From NCBI GenBank assembly GCA_003696955.1, contig RFGU01000146.1:1-58494 (forward strand): DNA of 58,494 nt, in the 5' to 3' direction. A program made the translations under genes and the position numbers. Each line of letters opens with the position of its first letter. Within the stretch, counting starts at the first letter, position 1. The stretch comes from Deltaproteobacteria bacterium (lineage in GTDB: Bacteria; Myxococcota_A; Polyangia; Nannocystales; Nannocystaceae). Positions 7,280 to 17,300 of the stretch are shown in pieces. The notes beneath the pieces are model-generated. The model worked only from the letters and a program-made list of their open reading frames with translations. It did not search any database and was not told the origin of the DNA.

Positions 7280-8391
7280 CCGCCCGCGAAGTCGTAGTAG
7301 GTCGCATCCACGACGTCGGGCAACCGGTGGCGCGGCAGCAGCATCGTGCGCGCCGCCCACAATTCCCCGAACACGCGGTAACGCAAGGCCGTCTCGTCCA
7401 AGTAGGCCACCCCCGCCGAACCACCGGTGCCCGTCCGCCGTCCGATGATTCGCTCGACCATGCGGGCGTGACGTTGGCGAAAGACGACGCACGCCTGTTC
7501 GAGCGCCACGAGCCCGTCCACGAGTTCCCTGGGCCAAGCCAGCAGGGGTAGCTCGCGGTAGCTCTCGAGGAAGATGACCGCTGCACGGATCCGAACGACG
7601 CGCGTCCGCTCCTCCTCGGACACGTCGAGGCCACGTAGATGACGTTCGACCCCGTCGGCCTCGGCGCGGTAGCGACGGGCAAGTCGCTCGGCATCCTCCG
7701 CCGTGCGCGCGTCCACCCGTGCCTGGGCCTCGAGGTCGCCCACGTAGGCCCGGTAGGCCTCGATGTAGCCGTCGACGAACGCGCCGAGCCGAGCCTCGGC
7801 CTCCGGATGATCGTGGGGCACGCCCCCGATGGGCGTGCGTAGGAGCCACGCCTGCACGGCTTCCTTGAGGGTCGGCCGATCCTCGATGCGCGCGACGACC
7901 CGTTCGTAGGCGGGGGATGGTGTGCCGTCGTGGTTGCGAAGTGCATCGAGATAGCTCTTCTCGCCCCCGAGGGGGATCCGTTCCGACGCCTCGAGCCCGA
8001 GCAGGACCTCGATCTCGCGCATCTGTGCCGACTGGAAACCGCTGGCGGGCGAGAGCTTGTCGCGGAACGCCAGGTAGTCCCGGGTGGTCAGGGTCTCCAT
8101 GACCTCGAAGTGATCCGCCACCTTTCGCACGAGCAACTCGGCGCGCCGCACCCGGCGAACGGCATCCGAAAGGGACTGTTCCGGCACGAAGGGCGCGGCG
8201 AGGAGATCGCGCACCGCCACCAATTCCCGAATCACCAGCTTGAACCAAAGCTCGTCCACCTGGTGGACGACGATGAAGAGCACCTCCTCGTTGGACAGCT
8301 TGGACTCGTCGCCGTCGATCCCCGTCTGCAGCCCCAAGAGCTGTTCGACCTTGATGTAGTCCCAATAGGTGGTCGGTGGCCTTCGGCTCAT
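7273..8391 (-). CDS. kynA: tryptophan 2,3-dioxygenase
   Basis: A 372-residue haem enzyme that opens the indole ring of L-tryptophan with O2 to give N-formylkynurenine, the first step of the kynurenine pathway. Diagnostic segments: HQVDELWFKLVIRELVAVRD with substrate-binding His43, VMETLTTRDYLAFRDKLSPA with Arg110, GFQSAQMREIE, then FRQRHARMVERIIG with haem ligand His308, and GTGGSAGVAYL. Lengths and motif order fit the family. The ATG at 8391 gives MSRRPPTTYWDYIK, the usual N-terminal beginning. No other kynurenine gene (kynB, kynU) is next to it, so the pathway must continue elsewhere. Confidence 0.95.
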   Translation of the reverse strand: MSRRPPTTYWDYIKVEQLLGLQTGIDGDESKLSNEEVLFIVVHQVDELWFKLVIRELVAVRDLLAAPFVPEQSLSDAVRRVRRAELLVRKVADHFEVMETLTTRDYLAFRDKLSPASGFQSAQMREIEVLLGLEASERIPLGGEKSYLDALRNHDGTPSPAYERVVARIEDRPTLKEAVQAWLLRTPIGGVPHDHPEAEARLGAFVDGYIEAYRAYVGDLEAQARVDARTAEDAERLARRYRAEADGVERHLRGLDVSEEERTRVVRIRAAVIFLESYRELPLLAWPRELVDGLVALEQACVVFRQRHARMVERIIGRRTGTGGSAGVAYLDETALRYRVFGELWAARTMLLPRHRLPDVVDATYYDFAGGQ

Positions 8392-8476
8392 GGTGCGACG
8401 AGCCTTGCACGCGGCCCCGAGCCGCTCAAGCCATGCGCAGCCCCGCTCGGCGTGAAACGTTTGCGCCGAGGATCCC

Positions 8477-10354
8477 TCACACCGGGCCCAGGACGTCGAG
8501 CCATACGACGTCCCGCGGGAGAGGAAGACCCGCCTCGGCGAACTCCTCCACGGCAATCACCGGCACGAATCGGGCCGTGCGGTCGAACAGGGCGAGCGCC
8601 ACGGCATTGCGCGCGGCCGCCGTGGCGAGGACGACGCACCCGCCGTCCCCGGCCGCCTCCTCGACCTGCGCTCGCAGTCGCCGGACCGCCCCCGTCGCAA
8701 GTCGGAGCACGCCGTGCCCGGGTCCGTTCGTGTAACGCGCGAGCAGGTCCGCCTCGAGATCGGGCGTGGCCCGCACGTAGGTCACGGGACCGCGGCGCTC
8801 GAGGGACTCCACGAGCGCGGGGACGAAACTCGGGGCGATCCGCAGCCGTACGTGGCGCAGCGATTCGGCCCGGCCGTCCGCCGTGCGCAATCGCGGGTCG
8901 AAGGCCACGGCCGCGAACACTTCGGCGGCAGGCGGCAGCGGGACGCGGTCCCGCGACATGGCGCGCAACAACTCGACCCAGTCCGCGACGGTCAGCAGGT
9001 TCGTCGCCTCGCGGGCGAGCGCCGGATCCATGCTGCGGACGTCCTCCTGCAGCGCGGCGAAGGTCGTCGCATCGACCAGATGGTCGGCGTGGCGCAACAA
9101 GGTGCGATAGACCTGCACGACCACGACGTCCGCCCCAACCTCGTCCATGGACACACGCCCGAGCACGGCGGCGGATGCGACGACCCGTACCTCCGCCTCG
9201 CTCGACGCCTCGAGGACCCGGATCGGCGGCATCGGCAATCCGACGTCGGCCTCGATGCGCCCCCGCAGCGCGGCGATGCGCTCGACGAAATCGTCGTCGG
9301 ACGCCAGGACCGGCGGCACGTACACGCAAACCTCTCGCGGCCTCGGCCGGGGTCGCGAGCGCTCCGACTCGCTTCGGCGGCGGGCCAGCCAAAGGGCCCC
9401 GGCCCCGAGGGCGCACGCGGTGGACAAGAAGGCCAGGGTGGGCATCGCCGGGACGAGGGCGAGTCCCACGAGGAACACGGCGGGGACGAGGAGCATGGCC
9501 GGATCGATCCACGCGAGGGTGGGCAGGCGCGTGCCGTCCTCTCGATCGATTCGGGCGACGAGGATCCCCGCGGCGACGGAGACGAGCACCGCCGGGATCT
9601 GGGCGAGCAGGCCGTCGCCGATGGTCAGGCGACCGTAGAGGTCGAGGCTGTCGGCCCAGGAAAGGCCCCGGCGCACCGTGCCGATCCACAACCCGCCGGC
9701 CAGGTTCACCGCCGTGATCACGAGCCCCGCCGTGACGTCGCCCCGCACGAACCGGATGGCGCCGTCCATGGCGCCGTGGAACCGCGAGCGCTCCATGAGC
9801 GCCGCCCTTCGCCCTGCCGCCTCCCGCGGCGAGATGGCTCCGGCCCGCAGGTCGGCGTCGATGGCCGCTTGGTGCCCGGGCAGGGCGTCGAGGGCGAAAC
9901 GGGCCCCCACCTCGGCCACGCGCTCGGCCCCCCTGGCCACCACCAGGTACTGGATGAGGGTGATGATGGCGAAGATCACGGCCCCCACGACGAAGTCGCC
10001 GCGCACCACGAACCCGGCGAACGCGTCGATGACCCGCCCGGCATCGGCCTGGCTCAGGATGAGCCGGGTCGTCGAGACGTTGAGCGCCAGCCGAAACAGG
10101 GTCAGCCCGAGCAACAACGACGGGAAGACGAGCAGGTCGGTCGTCCGATCCACGCGCAGGCTCGCGACCACCAAGAGGACGCTGCCCGCCAGGCTCGTGG
10201 AAAGCAGCAGGTCCACGACCCGGGTCGGTAGAGGCACGAGCACGCAGGCGAGCAACGCGACCACCACGAGCGCGGGCCAAAGCCCCGGAACGGCCCGCAC
10301 CAGCCAGATGCCCCCGGCCCGGAACACGGCTCCCCGCGGGATCGTCGTGCGCAC
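8477..10354 (-). CDS. type III secretion/flagellar export gate protein (SctV/FlhA family)
   Basis: A 625-residue homologue of FlhA/LcrD, the inner-membrane export gate that binds substrates and uses proton motive force. The N-terminal half carries about eight TM helices (from ~24 on). The family signature RLALNVSTTRLIL lies at 88-100 and the cytoplasmic loop RFALDALPGHQAAIDADLRAG at 152-172, with Asp166/Asp168 conserved. Another conserved segment, GDGLLAQIPAVLVSVAAGI, is at 246-264. The cytoplasmic domain (about 340-625) is shorter and weakly conserved compared with the usual ~700 residues. No other export-apparatus gene (SctR, S, T, U, N) lies in the window, so it is isolated here. Start is ATG or GTG at 10354. 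Confidence 0.9.
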   Translation of the reverse strand: MRTTIPRGAVFRAGGIWLVRAVPGLWPALVVVALLACVLVPLPTRVVDLLLSTSLAGSVLLVVASLRVDRTTDLLVFPSLLLGLTLFRLALNVSTTRLILSQADAGRVIDAFAGFVVRGDFVVGAVIFAIITLIQYLVVARGAERVAEVGARFALDALPGHQAAIDADLRAGAISPREAAGRRAALMERSRFHGAMDGAIRFVRGDVTAGLVITAVNLAGGLWIGTVRRGLSWADSLDLYGRLTIGDGLLAQIPAVLVSVAAGILVARIDREDGTRLPTLAWIDPAMLLVPAVFLVGLALVPAMPTLAFLSTACALGAGALWLARRRSESERSRPRPRPREVCVYVPPVLASDDDFVERIAALRGRIEADVGLPMPPIRVLEASSEAEVRVVASAAVLGRVSMDEVGADVVVVQVYRTLLRHADHLVDATTFAALQEDVRSMDPALAREATNLLTVADWVELLRAMSRDRVPLPPAAEVFAAVAFDPRLRTADGRAESLRHVRLRIAPSFVPALVESLERRGPVTYVRATPDLEADLLARYTNGPGHGVLRLATGAVRRLRAQVEEAAGDGGCVVLATAAARNAVALALFDRTARFVPVIAVEEFAEAGLPLPRDVVWLDVLGPV

Positions 10355-10589
10355 GCAGCGAGCCTAGGCAAGCGACCGCGGGCGGACCAAGAAAGCCGCC
10401 ACGGCGGCCACCGGTCCGGCTTCCGCCTCCTCCGTGAGGGATCTCAACGGAAAAAACCGCAACTCCCTTGGGCTGGGACGGATCCATCGGCCACCGTGCG
10501 GCGACTACCGGGCCGCGCGGGCATCCCCGCACCGCTGAACATCCGTTCGCTGCGGACCAGCCGCTGCAACCGACCTTCCATCGCCTGCC

Positions 10590-12026
10590 ATGGTTTCCCA
10601 CCCCATCCGTCAAGCCCTCGTCCTCGCCCACGCCCGTGTGGATGGCGTCCCCGCGGCCGCGTTGCGCACCGGGGGGATCCCCCATCTCGTACGCGTGCTG
10701 CTGACCCTCAAACGCCGCGACGTACGGCGTGTGTGGGTCGTCGCGGCCGGGCCCGACGATCGGGCGCGCCTCGAGGCCATGCTGGCCGACGACCCGCGGC
10801 TCGACGCCCTCGAGATCCGGTTCGTCGAGGCGCCCGCCGATGCGAACCGTGCGGACGCCCTTGCCGCCGCGAACGGCCGCCTTCGGGGCGATTTCTTCCT
10901 GGTGGAGGCCGACCGGGTGTTCGCGCTGACCGTGCTGGACGACCTGCTCGTCGCGCCCCTCGACGGCGTCACCTTGGCCGTGGCGACGGGCGACCACCCG
11001 CGGGTGGACGGACCGAACCTGCCCTGGTCCGTACGCGACGGCAAGATCCACCCTGGGCGGCGGCCCGCCGAGCGGACCCCGGTCCCCCCGGCGCGCTACG
11101 CCGGGCTCGCGACATGCGACGACACCTTCCTCGAGGTCGTGGCCGAGATGCGCGACGCGACGGACCCGTTCTCGGCCGCCGTCGAGCACCTGGCGAAGCT
11201 GGGCTGCGCCCGGGCCATCGTCGCGGGGCCCCGGGCATTCTCGATCCGGCTGGAGACGAAGGCCGATCTGCGCCGTGCCGAAGACGCCCTGCTCGACTCC
11301 CTGCGCAAGCCGGACGTCGACGGGCCCATCGCCCGCACGATCAATCGCAACGTCAGCCTGGCGCTGACCCGACGGCTCATGCACCTTCCGGTGCCGCCCA
11401 ACGCGGTGACCGTGTTCAACCTGTTCATCGCCCTCGCGGCCGGCGCCACGGCCGCCTTCGCCACGCCCGCAACGCCGTGGCTGTTGGGCGTCGGTGCCGT
11501 GCTCTGGCAGGTGGCCTCGATGCTCGACGGCACCGACGGAGAACTCGCTCGCCTCAAGTTCCAGACGAGCAAGGCGGGCGAATGGCTCGACACCGTCGTC
11601 GACGACCTCGGTCGGGTGGCGTTCTTCCTCGGCGTCGGGCACGGAACCGCTACGGTCTTCCAGGCGCCGCTCTACTGGAACTTGATGCTGGTCACGGTGG
11701 CGATCCAGATCGCGTTGAACGTCGCCGCCTATCGCAAGCTCCTCGAGATGGGCGCCGGCTCCCACTTGGCCCTGGCCTGGACCGAGGACCGCGAGGACGG
11801 CGGGCCGAAGGGGCCCATCGCCCGGTTCTTCGCCCGCATCGAGTTCATGGCGCGGCGCGACTACTACATCTTCATGTTCATGGTGGTCACCCTGCTCGGG
11901 TTCGTGAAGGTGGCCATCGTCTGCACCTTCCTGACGACCCTCATCGTACTCGGCCACGACGTCCTGCGTCCGCGCAAGCCGCGGGAGGCGCGGGTGCTCC
12001 AGCCCATCCTCCTGCGCGACGAATAG
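10590..12026 (+). CDS. nucleotidyltransferase-like / CDP-alcohol phosphatidyltransferase fusion (IPCT-DIPPS-like)
   Basis: A 478-residue two-domain protein. The C-terminal part has the complete CDP-alcohol phosphatidyltransferase motif: Asp313, Asp316-Gly, Ala320-Arg321, Gly330, Asp334 and Asp338 (DGTDGELAR then GEWLDTVVDD), embedded in about six TM helices. Just before it, DVDGPIARTINRNVSLALTR matches the linker of bifunctional IPCT/DIPPS enzymes, which make CDP-inositol and then di-inositol phosphate phosphate. The N-terminal ~230 residues follow a nucleotidyltransferase pattern (LRGDFFLVEADRVF, ETKADLRRAEDALL), but the opening loop expected as GxGxR reads AHARVDGVPA. The domain may therefore be inactive or changed in substrate. 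It is divergent from the SctV gene across 235 bp. Confidence 0.8.
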   Translation: MVSHPIRQALVLAHARVDGVPAAALRTGGIPHLVRVLLTLKRRDVRRVWVVAAGPDDRARLEAMLADDPRLDALEIRFVEAPADANRADALAAANGRLRGDFFLVEADRVFALTVLDDLLVAPLDGVTLAVATGDHPRVDGPNLPWSVRDGKIHPGRRPAERTPVPPARYAGLATCDDTFLEVVAEMRDATDPFSAAVEHLAKLGCARAIVAGPRAFSIRLETKADLRRAEDALLDSLRKPDVDGPIARTINRNVSLALTRRLMHLPVPPNAVTVFNLFIALAAGATAAFATPATPWLLGVGAVLWQVASMLDGTDGELARLKFQTSKAGEWLDTVVDDLGRVAFFLGVGHGTATVFQAPLYWNLMLVTVAIQIALNVAAYRKLLEMGAGSHLALAWTEDREDGGPKGPIARFFARIEFMARRDYYIFMFMVVTLLGFVKVAIVCTFLTTLIVLGHDVLRPRKPREARVLQPILLRDE

Positions 12027-12042
12027 CCCCAGCGGCAGCGCG

Positions 12043-13692
12043 TCAACCGGCCACGGGCGGCACGGCGATGATGGATAGGCCGGCGCCGCCCGGATACCCG
12101 TAGGAGACCGCTTCGTCGTAACCGACGACCCGGATGCCGCAGCCCCCATCGCACGCGATGCGGTGGGCTCCCGGCGCCACGGGAAGATGGGCGTAGAAGT
12201 ACGTGCGCTCGAATGCGACGCCGGCTTCGGCGAAGGTCGTCGTCACCGCGGCGCCGTCGAGTTCGACGCCCGCCGGATCGGCCGTCACCACCGTGACGTA
12301 GTTGCCGCCACCGTAGCCGTCCGGAACGGCGAACACGTACTTGCGCTCGAATTGGGCCACGGGGGGCACCACGATCATCGCGGGATCGCCGTAGCCTTGC
12401 CCGTTGCCCGGAAGCGCCCCCTGGCTTTCGAGGAACTGGGCCACGAAGATGGGCTTTTCGGGATCGTCGCTGCGCAGGACGACGGGTTCTTCGAGCTGCA
12501 CGGTCTCGACCGTGAAGCCGTCGAGAGCGTCCGGTGCCCCCTCGGGCCGTTTGGGGCAATAGCCGAGGTCGGTGTCGTCGTAGGCCGCCGTGATCCGCAA
12601 CACGTACGGATCGTCCCCGTCGCCGCCGGCCGCAGGGGGCGGTACGACGACGTAGGTGGTCCCCCACACGTCGATGGGCGGGATCGCGTGTTCGATGTGG
12701 TCGGCGCAGCAGACGTTGGCGGCCACGGGCTCGGCCGTCGCGACGTTGCCGGCGAAGACCGCCACGGGGCGGTCGGACGAGATCCGACTGCCGGAAAGAT
12801 TGCCGTCCCCGGCCGTCACGTCGGCGAGGACCGTCAGGACACGTCCGCGTGCGAGGGACACGTCCTCGACGGGCCCGGCGAGCACCGGCACCGACGGCTC
12901 GACGGTGACGTGCGTACCGTCTTCGACCGCGACCACGGAGACGAAGGCTCCCACCGGGTCGGGCATGGGATCTTCGGCCCCCATGGACAGCCAGATCCCG
13001 TCCCCCGCCAGCACGGCGTGCTCCTTGCCGAGCACGTGCTCCGGAAAGAGCAGGGAGGCATCGTTGGAGTAGACGGGATTGGTGTTGTCGAGGGGGTTGA
13101 ACTGGTAGGCGGTGACGGGTACGTCGCTTTCGATGCGAAACGCCGTCCCGTCGGCCCCCGGCACCTGGCCCGACACGTCGCCGCCGTCGAGCACGAAGGT
13201 CACGGTGTCGTCCACGTCCACGGTCGCCGCATCGATGGGCGTGGTGCCGTCTCCGACGTAGACGGCCACGCCCGCCGCCGTCAGCGACGAGGTGTTCGCC
13301 ACGACCACGGCGAACGGTTGTTCCGCCGCCGGAGGCGACTTGTCCGTGCCGTTCCAGTCGTTGGGCAGGTCGACGGCCCAGAAGACGCACCCCAGGTTGC
13401 TCCGGGCCGCGTCGAGTTCCTCGCACGAGACGGGCAGGTCCACGCCGCCCGTGCCCCCCACGTCGAACTTCGGCAGGCCCGAGGAACCGCCGCTGCCGGC
13501 GCCGCCGGGCATGCACGCCGGATCGCCTCCGCCCCCGCCCGTAGCGCCGCCCGCCGAGAGTCCCGAAGGCGGCCCGGTGCCGCCGGTCATCCCGATGGGG
13601 GGAGGCGGCGCCCCGCCGTCGTCCGATCCGCACGCGCCCAGGAGCAGGGCCACGGCGACGGAGAGCCCGACGGATGGCGCCGAGCGCGTCAC
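12043..13692 (-). CDS. secreted lipoprotein with IgGFc-binding-type beta domain
   Basis: A 549-residue lipoprotein: signal ending LLLGAC (Cys21), then a Gly/Pro linker to about residue 75 that includes GTGGVDLPVSC. The body (80-549) is all-beta with the layout of IgGFc-binding N-terminal domains found in many myxobacterial cell-surface proteins: EQPFAVVVANTSSLTAAGV, SDVPVTAYQFNPLDN, NDASLLFPEHVLG, SSDRPVAVFAGN, WGTTYVVVPPP, HLPVAPGAHRI. Role in adhesion is an inference from the family name. The GTG start overlaps the stop of the upstream membrane-protein gene (13689-13692), so the two are coupled. It ends 16 bp from the convergent CDP-alcohol transferase gene. Confidence 0.8.
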   Translation of the reverse strand: MTRSAPSVGLSVAVALLLGACGSDDGGAPPPPIGMTGGTGPPSGLSAGGATGGGGGDPACMPGGAGSGGSSGLPKFDVGGTGGVDLPVSCEELDAARSNLGCVFWAVDLPNDWNGTDKSPPAAEQPFAVVVANTSSLTAAGVAVYVGDGTTPIDAATVDVDDTVTFVLDGGDVSGQVPGADGTAFRIESDVPVTAYQFNPLDNTNPVYSNDASLLFPEHVLGKEHAVLAGDGIWLSMGAEDPMPDPVGAFVSVVAVEDGTHVTVEPSVPVLAGPVEDVSLARGRVLTVLADVTAGDGNLSGSRISSDRPVAVFAGNVATAEPVAANVCCADHIEHAIPPIDVWGTTYVVVPPPAAGGDGDDPYVLRITAAYDDTDLGYCPKRPEGAPDALDGFTVETVQLEEPVVLRSDDPEKPIFVAQFLESQGALPGNGQGYGDPAMIVVPPVAQFERKYVFAVPDGYGGGNYVTVVTADPAGVELDGAAVTTTFAEAGVAFERTYFYAHLPVAPGAHRIACDGGCGIRVVGYDEAVSYGYPGGAGLSIIAVPPVAG

Positions 13693-14234
13693 GGCGCCTT
13701 GGCGTCCTCCTCGCCGTCCTCGGTCGAGGGATCCGGCTCGGGCAAGGGTGCCTCGATCTCGGACACGACGCGGCGCAAAAGACCTTCGATGAGCAGCGCG
13801 CGCTCGCCCTCGTCGTACCGACCGTCCTGGTACTTGTCCTGGATGTCCTCGAACTTCTCGCGGGCATCACGAATGATGCGCTTGTAGGGTCCTACGCGCG
13901 CGAAGACTTCCTTTTGATTGGACCAAAGGAAGGACACGAGGGTCGCGGCCGTAAAACCCGTCAGGATGATCCCCAAGGGCCCGCCGAGGAGCCACTTGAC
14001 GGCCATGCGCAGGGCGACGACGCCGGCCGCCCCCATGGCAAGCTCCTTGACCCCGCTCTTGCGCACGCGCCCCCATGCCATGGGCAGGAGTTCCCCCGAC
14101 GCGATGAGCAGGGCCACGAACTCGGCTCGCTTGGCGCCACCTTCGTAGACGTCCTTGACGACCTGTTGCATGAAGCCGTCGAACGTCTCGTAGGTCTGCG
14201 GAGGATAGGCGGTATCGGCGCGGCGCTCGGCCAT
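13689..14234 (-). CDS. membrane-associated protein of unknown function
   Basis: A 181-residue protein beginning MAERRADTAYPPQTYETFDG. A helical N-terminal region is followed by a hydrophobic stretch from about 66 to 103 (AMGAAGVVALRMAVKWLL and PLGIILTGFTAATLVSFLW), likely two helices. A charged C-terminus contains DIQDKYQDGRYDEGERALLIEG, then an acidic tail. I do not recognise the family. Its stop codon overlaps the GTG of the IgGFc-binding-type lipoprotein, suggesting a role in export or display of that protein, though this is only a guess from position. Confidence 0.6.
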   Translation of the reverse strand: MAERRADTAYPPQTYETFDGFMQQVVKDVYEGGAKRAEFVALLIASGELLPMAWGRVRKSGVKELAMGAAGVVALRMAVKWLLGGPLGIILTGFTAATLVSFLWSNQKEVFARVGPYKRIIRDAREKFEDIQDKYQDGRYDEGERALLIEGLLRRVVSEIEAPLPEPDPSTEDGEEDAKAP

Positions 14235-14394
14235 GGTGCGAAGATAGCAGCCTTCGACCGCTTCGCCCGCGCTCCTGCGCGCCCCGGGGTACCCCGGCTC
14301 GGGCGATCGGGACGGGCCCCGTGGCCCGCGCAAGGCGGAGCTGGACCGGCGCCCGTGATTTGACAGGGGGCAGGCGCAAACCCACGATGCTGCC

Positions 14395-17300
14395 GTGCAT
14401 CGCCGCGCCGAGTCGGACCGTGCCCGACGCGCAACCGCGGGGGCCCGCTCGGCCCTCCTGCTCGCCGCCCTCGCCGTGCTCGGTTGCACGAAGGCGTCGC
14501 GGACCGAGCGGAGCCGGACCGAGGCGCCGGAAGGTGCCGCGGTCATTCCGGGGAAGACACGGCTCGACCGCCGGGCCGCGCAGCGGATCCTGGCGGGCCT
14601 CCTGCCGCCGGCCGAGGCGAGGGAGGATGCCGAGCCTGCACCGTCCCGTCCGCCGCCGACCCCTGCCCGCAGCCTCGAGGAGGCGCGCAGCTTCTTCCTG
14701 TCCGGCCGCAACGAAGGCGCCCTCGCCTTCCTCGAGCCCTACCTCGCCCGGCATCCGAAGGACGTGGCGGCGCGGCGCCTGTTGGCCCGGGCACTTGCGA
14801 CGGCCGGCCGCATCGAGGCGGCCGAGCGCGTCCTGCTGGCCGAAGGGGGCGACGGGGACGAGCTGCGCCTGCGCATGGCGGCGGTCCTGGCCGCGTCCCG
14901 GGGGGACTTTCCCGAGGCCGAGCGCAGGCTCGACCGCGCGATCCAAGTGGCACCCCCGGGGCTTGCCGCCCGGGGCGAGAAGATCCGGATCGCAACCTTG
15001 CTCGGCGTGCAGGACGACCCGGCCGTGCGCGCCGAGATGGATGCCCTGTACGACGCCTACGAAGCGGGGAGGGTTCGTACCGCCGACGAGCTGTTGGCCG
15101 TAGCGTTCGCCGCGCTCGCGCGGGGCACCACCGGGGCCTACCAGGACGCCAACGCCGTGCTCGGCGAAGCGGAGGCACTCGCGCCCCCCGCCGAGGGAAG
15201 CTGGATCGGCGAGCGGATCGCCCTCGTCCGTGCCGGCATGTTCCTCGAGAAGTACGCGGCGGACGAGGCCGCCGAGACCTTGGCCCTGGTGCTCCGGCGC
15301 AATCCGTGGCACCCGGACGCCCTCGGCCTACAGGCCGAGGTGGCCCTTTCCGCCATGGACTTCCGAGGCGCGGCCCGCACGGCCGAACGCGCCCTCGCCA
15401 CCGATCCCGGCCATCCCGACGCCCTTTCCGTCGTGGCACGGATCCGCCTGGCCGAAGGCGCCCGCGACGAGGCCCTCGCCATCGCCGAGGACCGCATCCT
15501 GCGACGCAACCCCCGCCACGACGCCGGCAACGCCATCGTCGAAGCGGTCAGGATCTTTCGGCGGGGCATACCGTCGGAGGGGCGCCACGGTGAGCCCCGC
15601 AAGTGGCGGACGCCGTCGGGCCCGCCCAACTTCCAGCGACTGCTGGCCGACCTGCTCGTCTTCATGCACCTCTATCCCGAGGCGAACCTCGTCCTCGCCG
15701 AGGCCACGCGACGCTACCCGAAGGACCCGGCCTTGCTCGGCGCCTTCGCGGCCAGCCGGCTGCGCTTCGGCGACGACGAGACCGCCCGCAAGCTGCTCGA
15801 ACGCGCCTTCCGCCGCGACCGCTTCAACCGCCGCACCGACAACATCCTGCGGCTGTACGAGGAGCAGATCGACCGCCGCTACACCATGACCGAGCGCGAC
15901 GACATCGAGGTGCGATTGCCCAAGGAGGACGCCGAATTCGTCGAACCTCACCTGCGCAGCGTGATCGCGCAGGCACGCGCGGATCTCGACCGGGCGTACG
16001 GTCCCGTCCGGGGCCCGATCCGCTTCGAGTTCTTCGACAGCCACGAGGCCTTCTCCGTGCGCACCGTCGGCGTGCCGAGTCTCGGAGCCGCCGCGGTCTG
16101 TTTCGGACACGTCATCACGGCCATCGGCCCCTACCTGGGCACCCACGACGTGGACGCGGTCGTCTTCCACGAGATGGCCCACGTCTACGCCATCCGCGAG
16201 AGCGAGGGACGGGTGCCACGCTGGGTGACCGAAGGCCTCGCCGAGTGGGAGGCCGCCCGCTACGAGCCCGCGAGCACCCGCTACAGCGTGGACGTCCTCG
16301 CCGCGGCGGAGGACGCCGGCACCCTTCCGGGCCTCGCCGACCTCGAATCCGCCTTCATTCGGGCCCGCAACGCTCGCGACATGGAGGTGGCCTACGCCAC
16401 GAGCGCCCACGCCATGCGCTACCTGGTGGAGCGTTTCGGCCGAGAAAGGATCTTGCGACTGCTGCGGGCCTTCCGCGACGGCCGGGAGATCGGCCCCGCC
16501 GTCGAAGCGGGGCTCGGTGTCCCCCTCGAGGACCTCGACCGCGATTTTCGCGCCCACATGAAGGCGAACCTCGCCCGGTGGGCCCGCGGCTTCCGGCCGC
16601 GCGCCGACGGGGATCGCCCGGCCGATCGCACGTTTCGCAAGGCCGTGGTCGCGCTCTCCGCGGGCGATGTGGCCACGGCGCGTACGCTCCTCTCCGAACT
16701 CGTGGACGGGGACCACGACGGGTACGCCCCGCGCATGATCCTCGCACGCCTCGCCTATCACGAAGGTCGTCTCGCCGCCGCCACGACCCATGCCCGCAAG
16801 GCCGCGACGTTTCGGCCCAAGGACATCGCGCCCCACGTGCTCTTGGCACGGATCGCGGCGGACCTCGGCGATCTTTCGGCCGAGCGGGAGGCCCTCGTCG
16901 CCGTGTTCGAACTCGAGGCGAACGCCTTCGATCCGGCGGCGCGCCTTTTGGTGGTGGCCGAGGCCCAAGGCGACGCCGCCTTGCGGGACCGTGCAGCCGC
17001 GCGGGCGCGGGCGATCGCCCCGCTCCATCCGGCGACCCTGGCCGGGCTGGCCCTCTCCGCCCTCGACGCAGGGCGCCGGGACGAAGCCGTACGCCTCGTC
17101 GACCGGGCGGCTGCCACCGACGCCCTCGATCGGGGGCCACCGGACACCCTCGCCCTCCTGGCGCGGGCGGCCCATCGCCTCGGGCGGGACGAGCAGGCCC
17201 GCACGTGGGCTGCGACGGTCCGAAGCTCCGGCCATAGCAACCGGGCGGTCCGCCTATTGCTCGAAGGCATCGGGGACGGCGGCGACCCCTCCGCGAGCGC

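Noticed and set aside
8477-12026. Type III secretion cluster
   Set aside because: Only one export protein is present; neighbours are tryptophan dioxygenase and a lipid-type transferase.
8388-12149. 1253-codon open frame on the minus strand
   Set aside because: It lies across the SctV and CDP-alcohol transferase genes in a shifted frame, is Arg/Gly/Pro-rich and has no family motifs; long false frames are expected at 70% GC.
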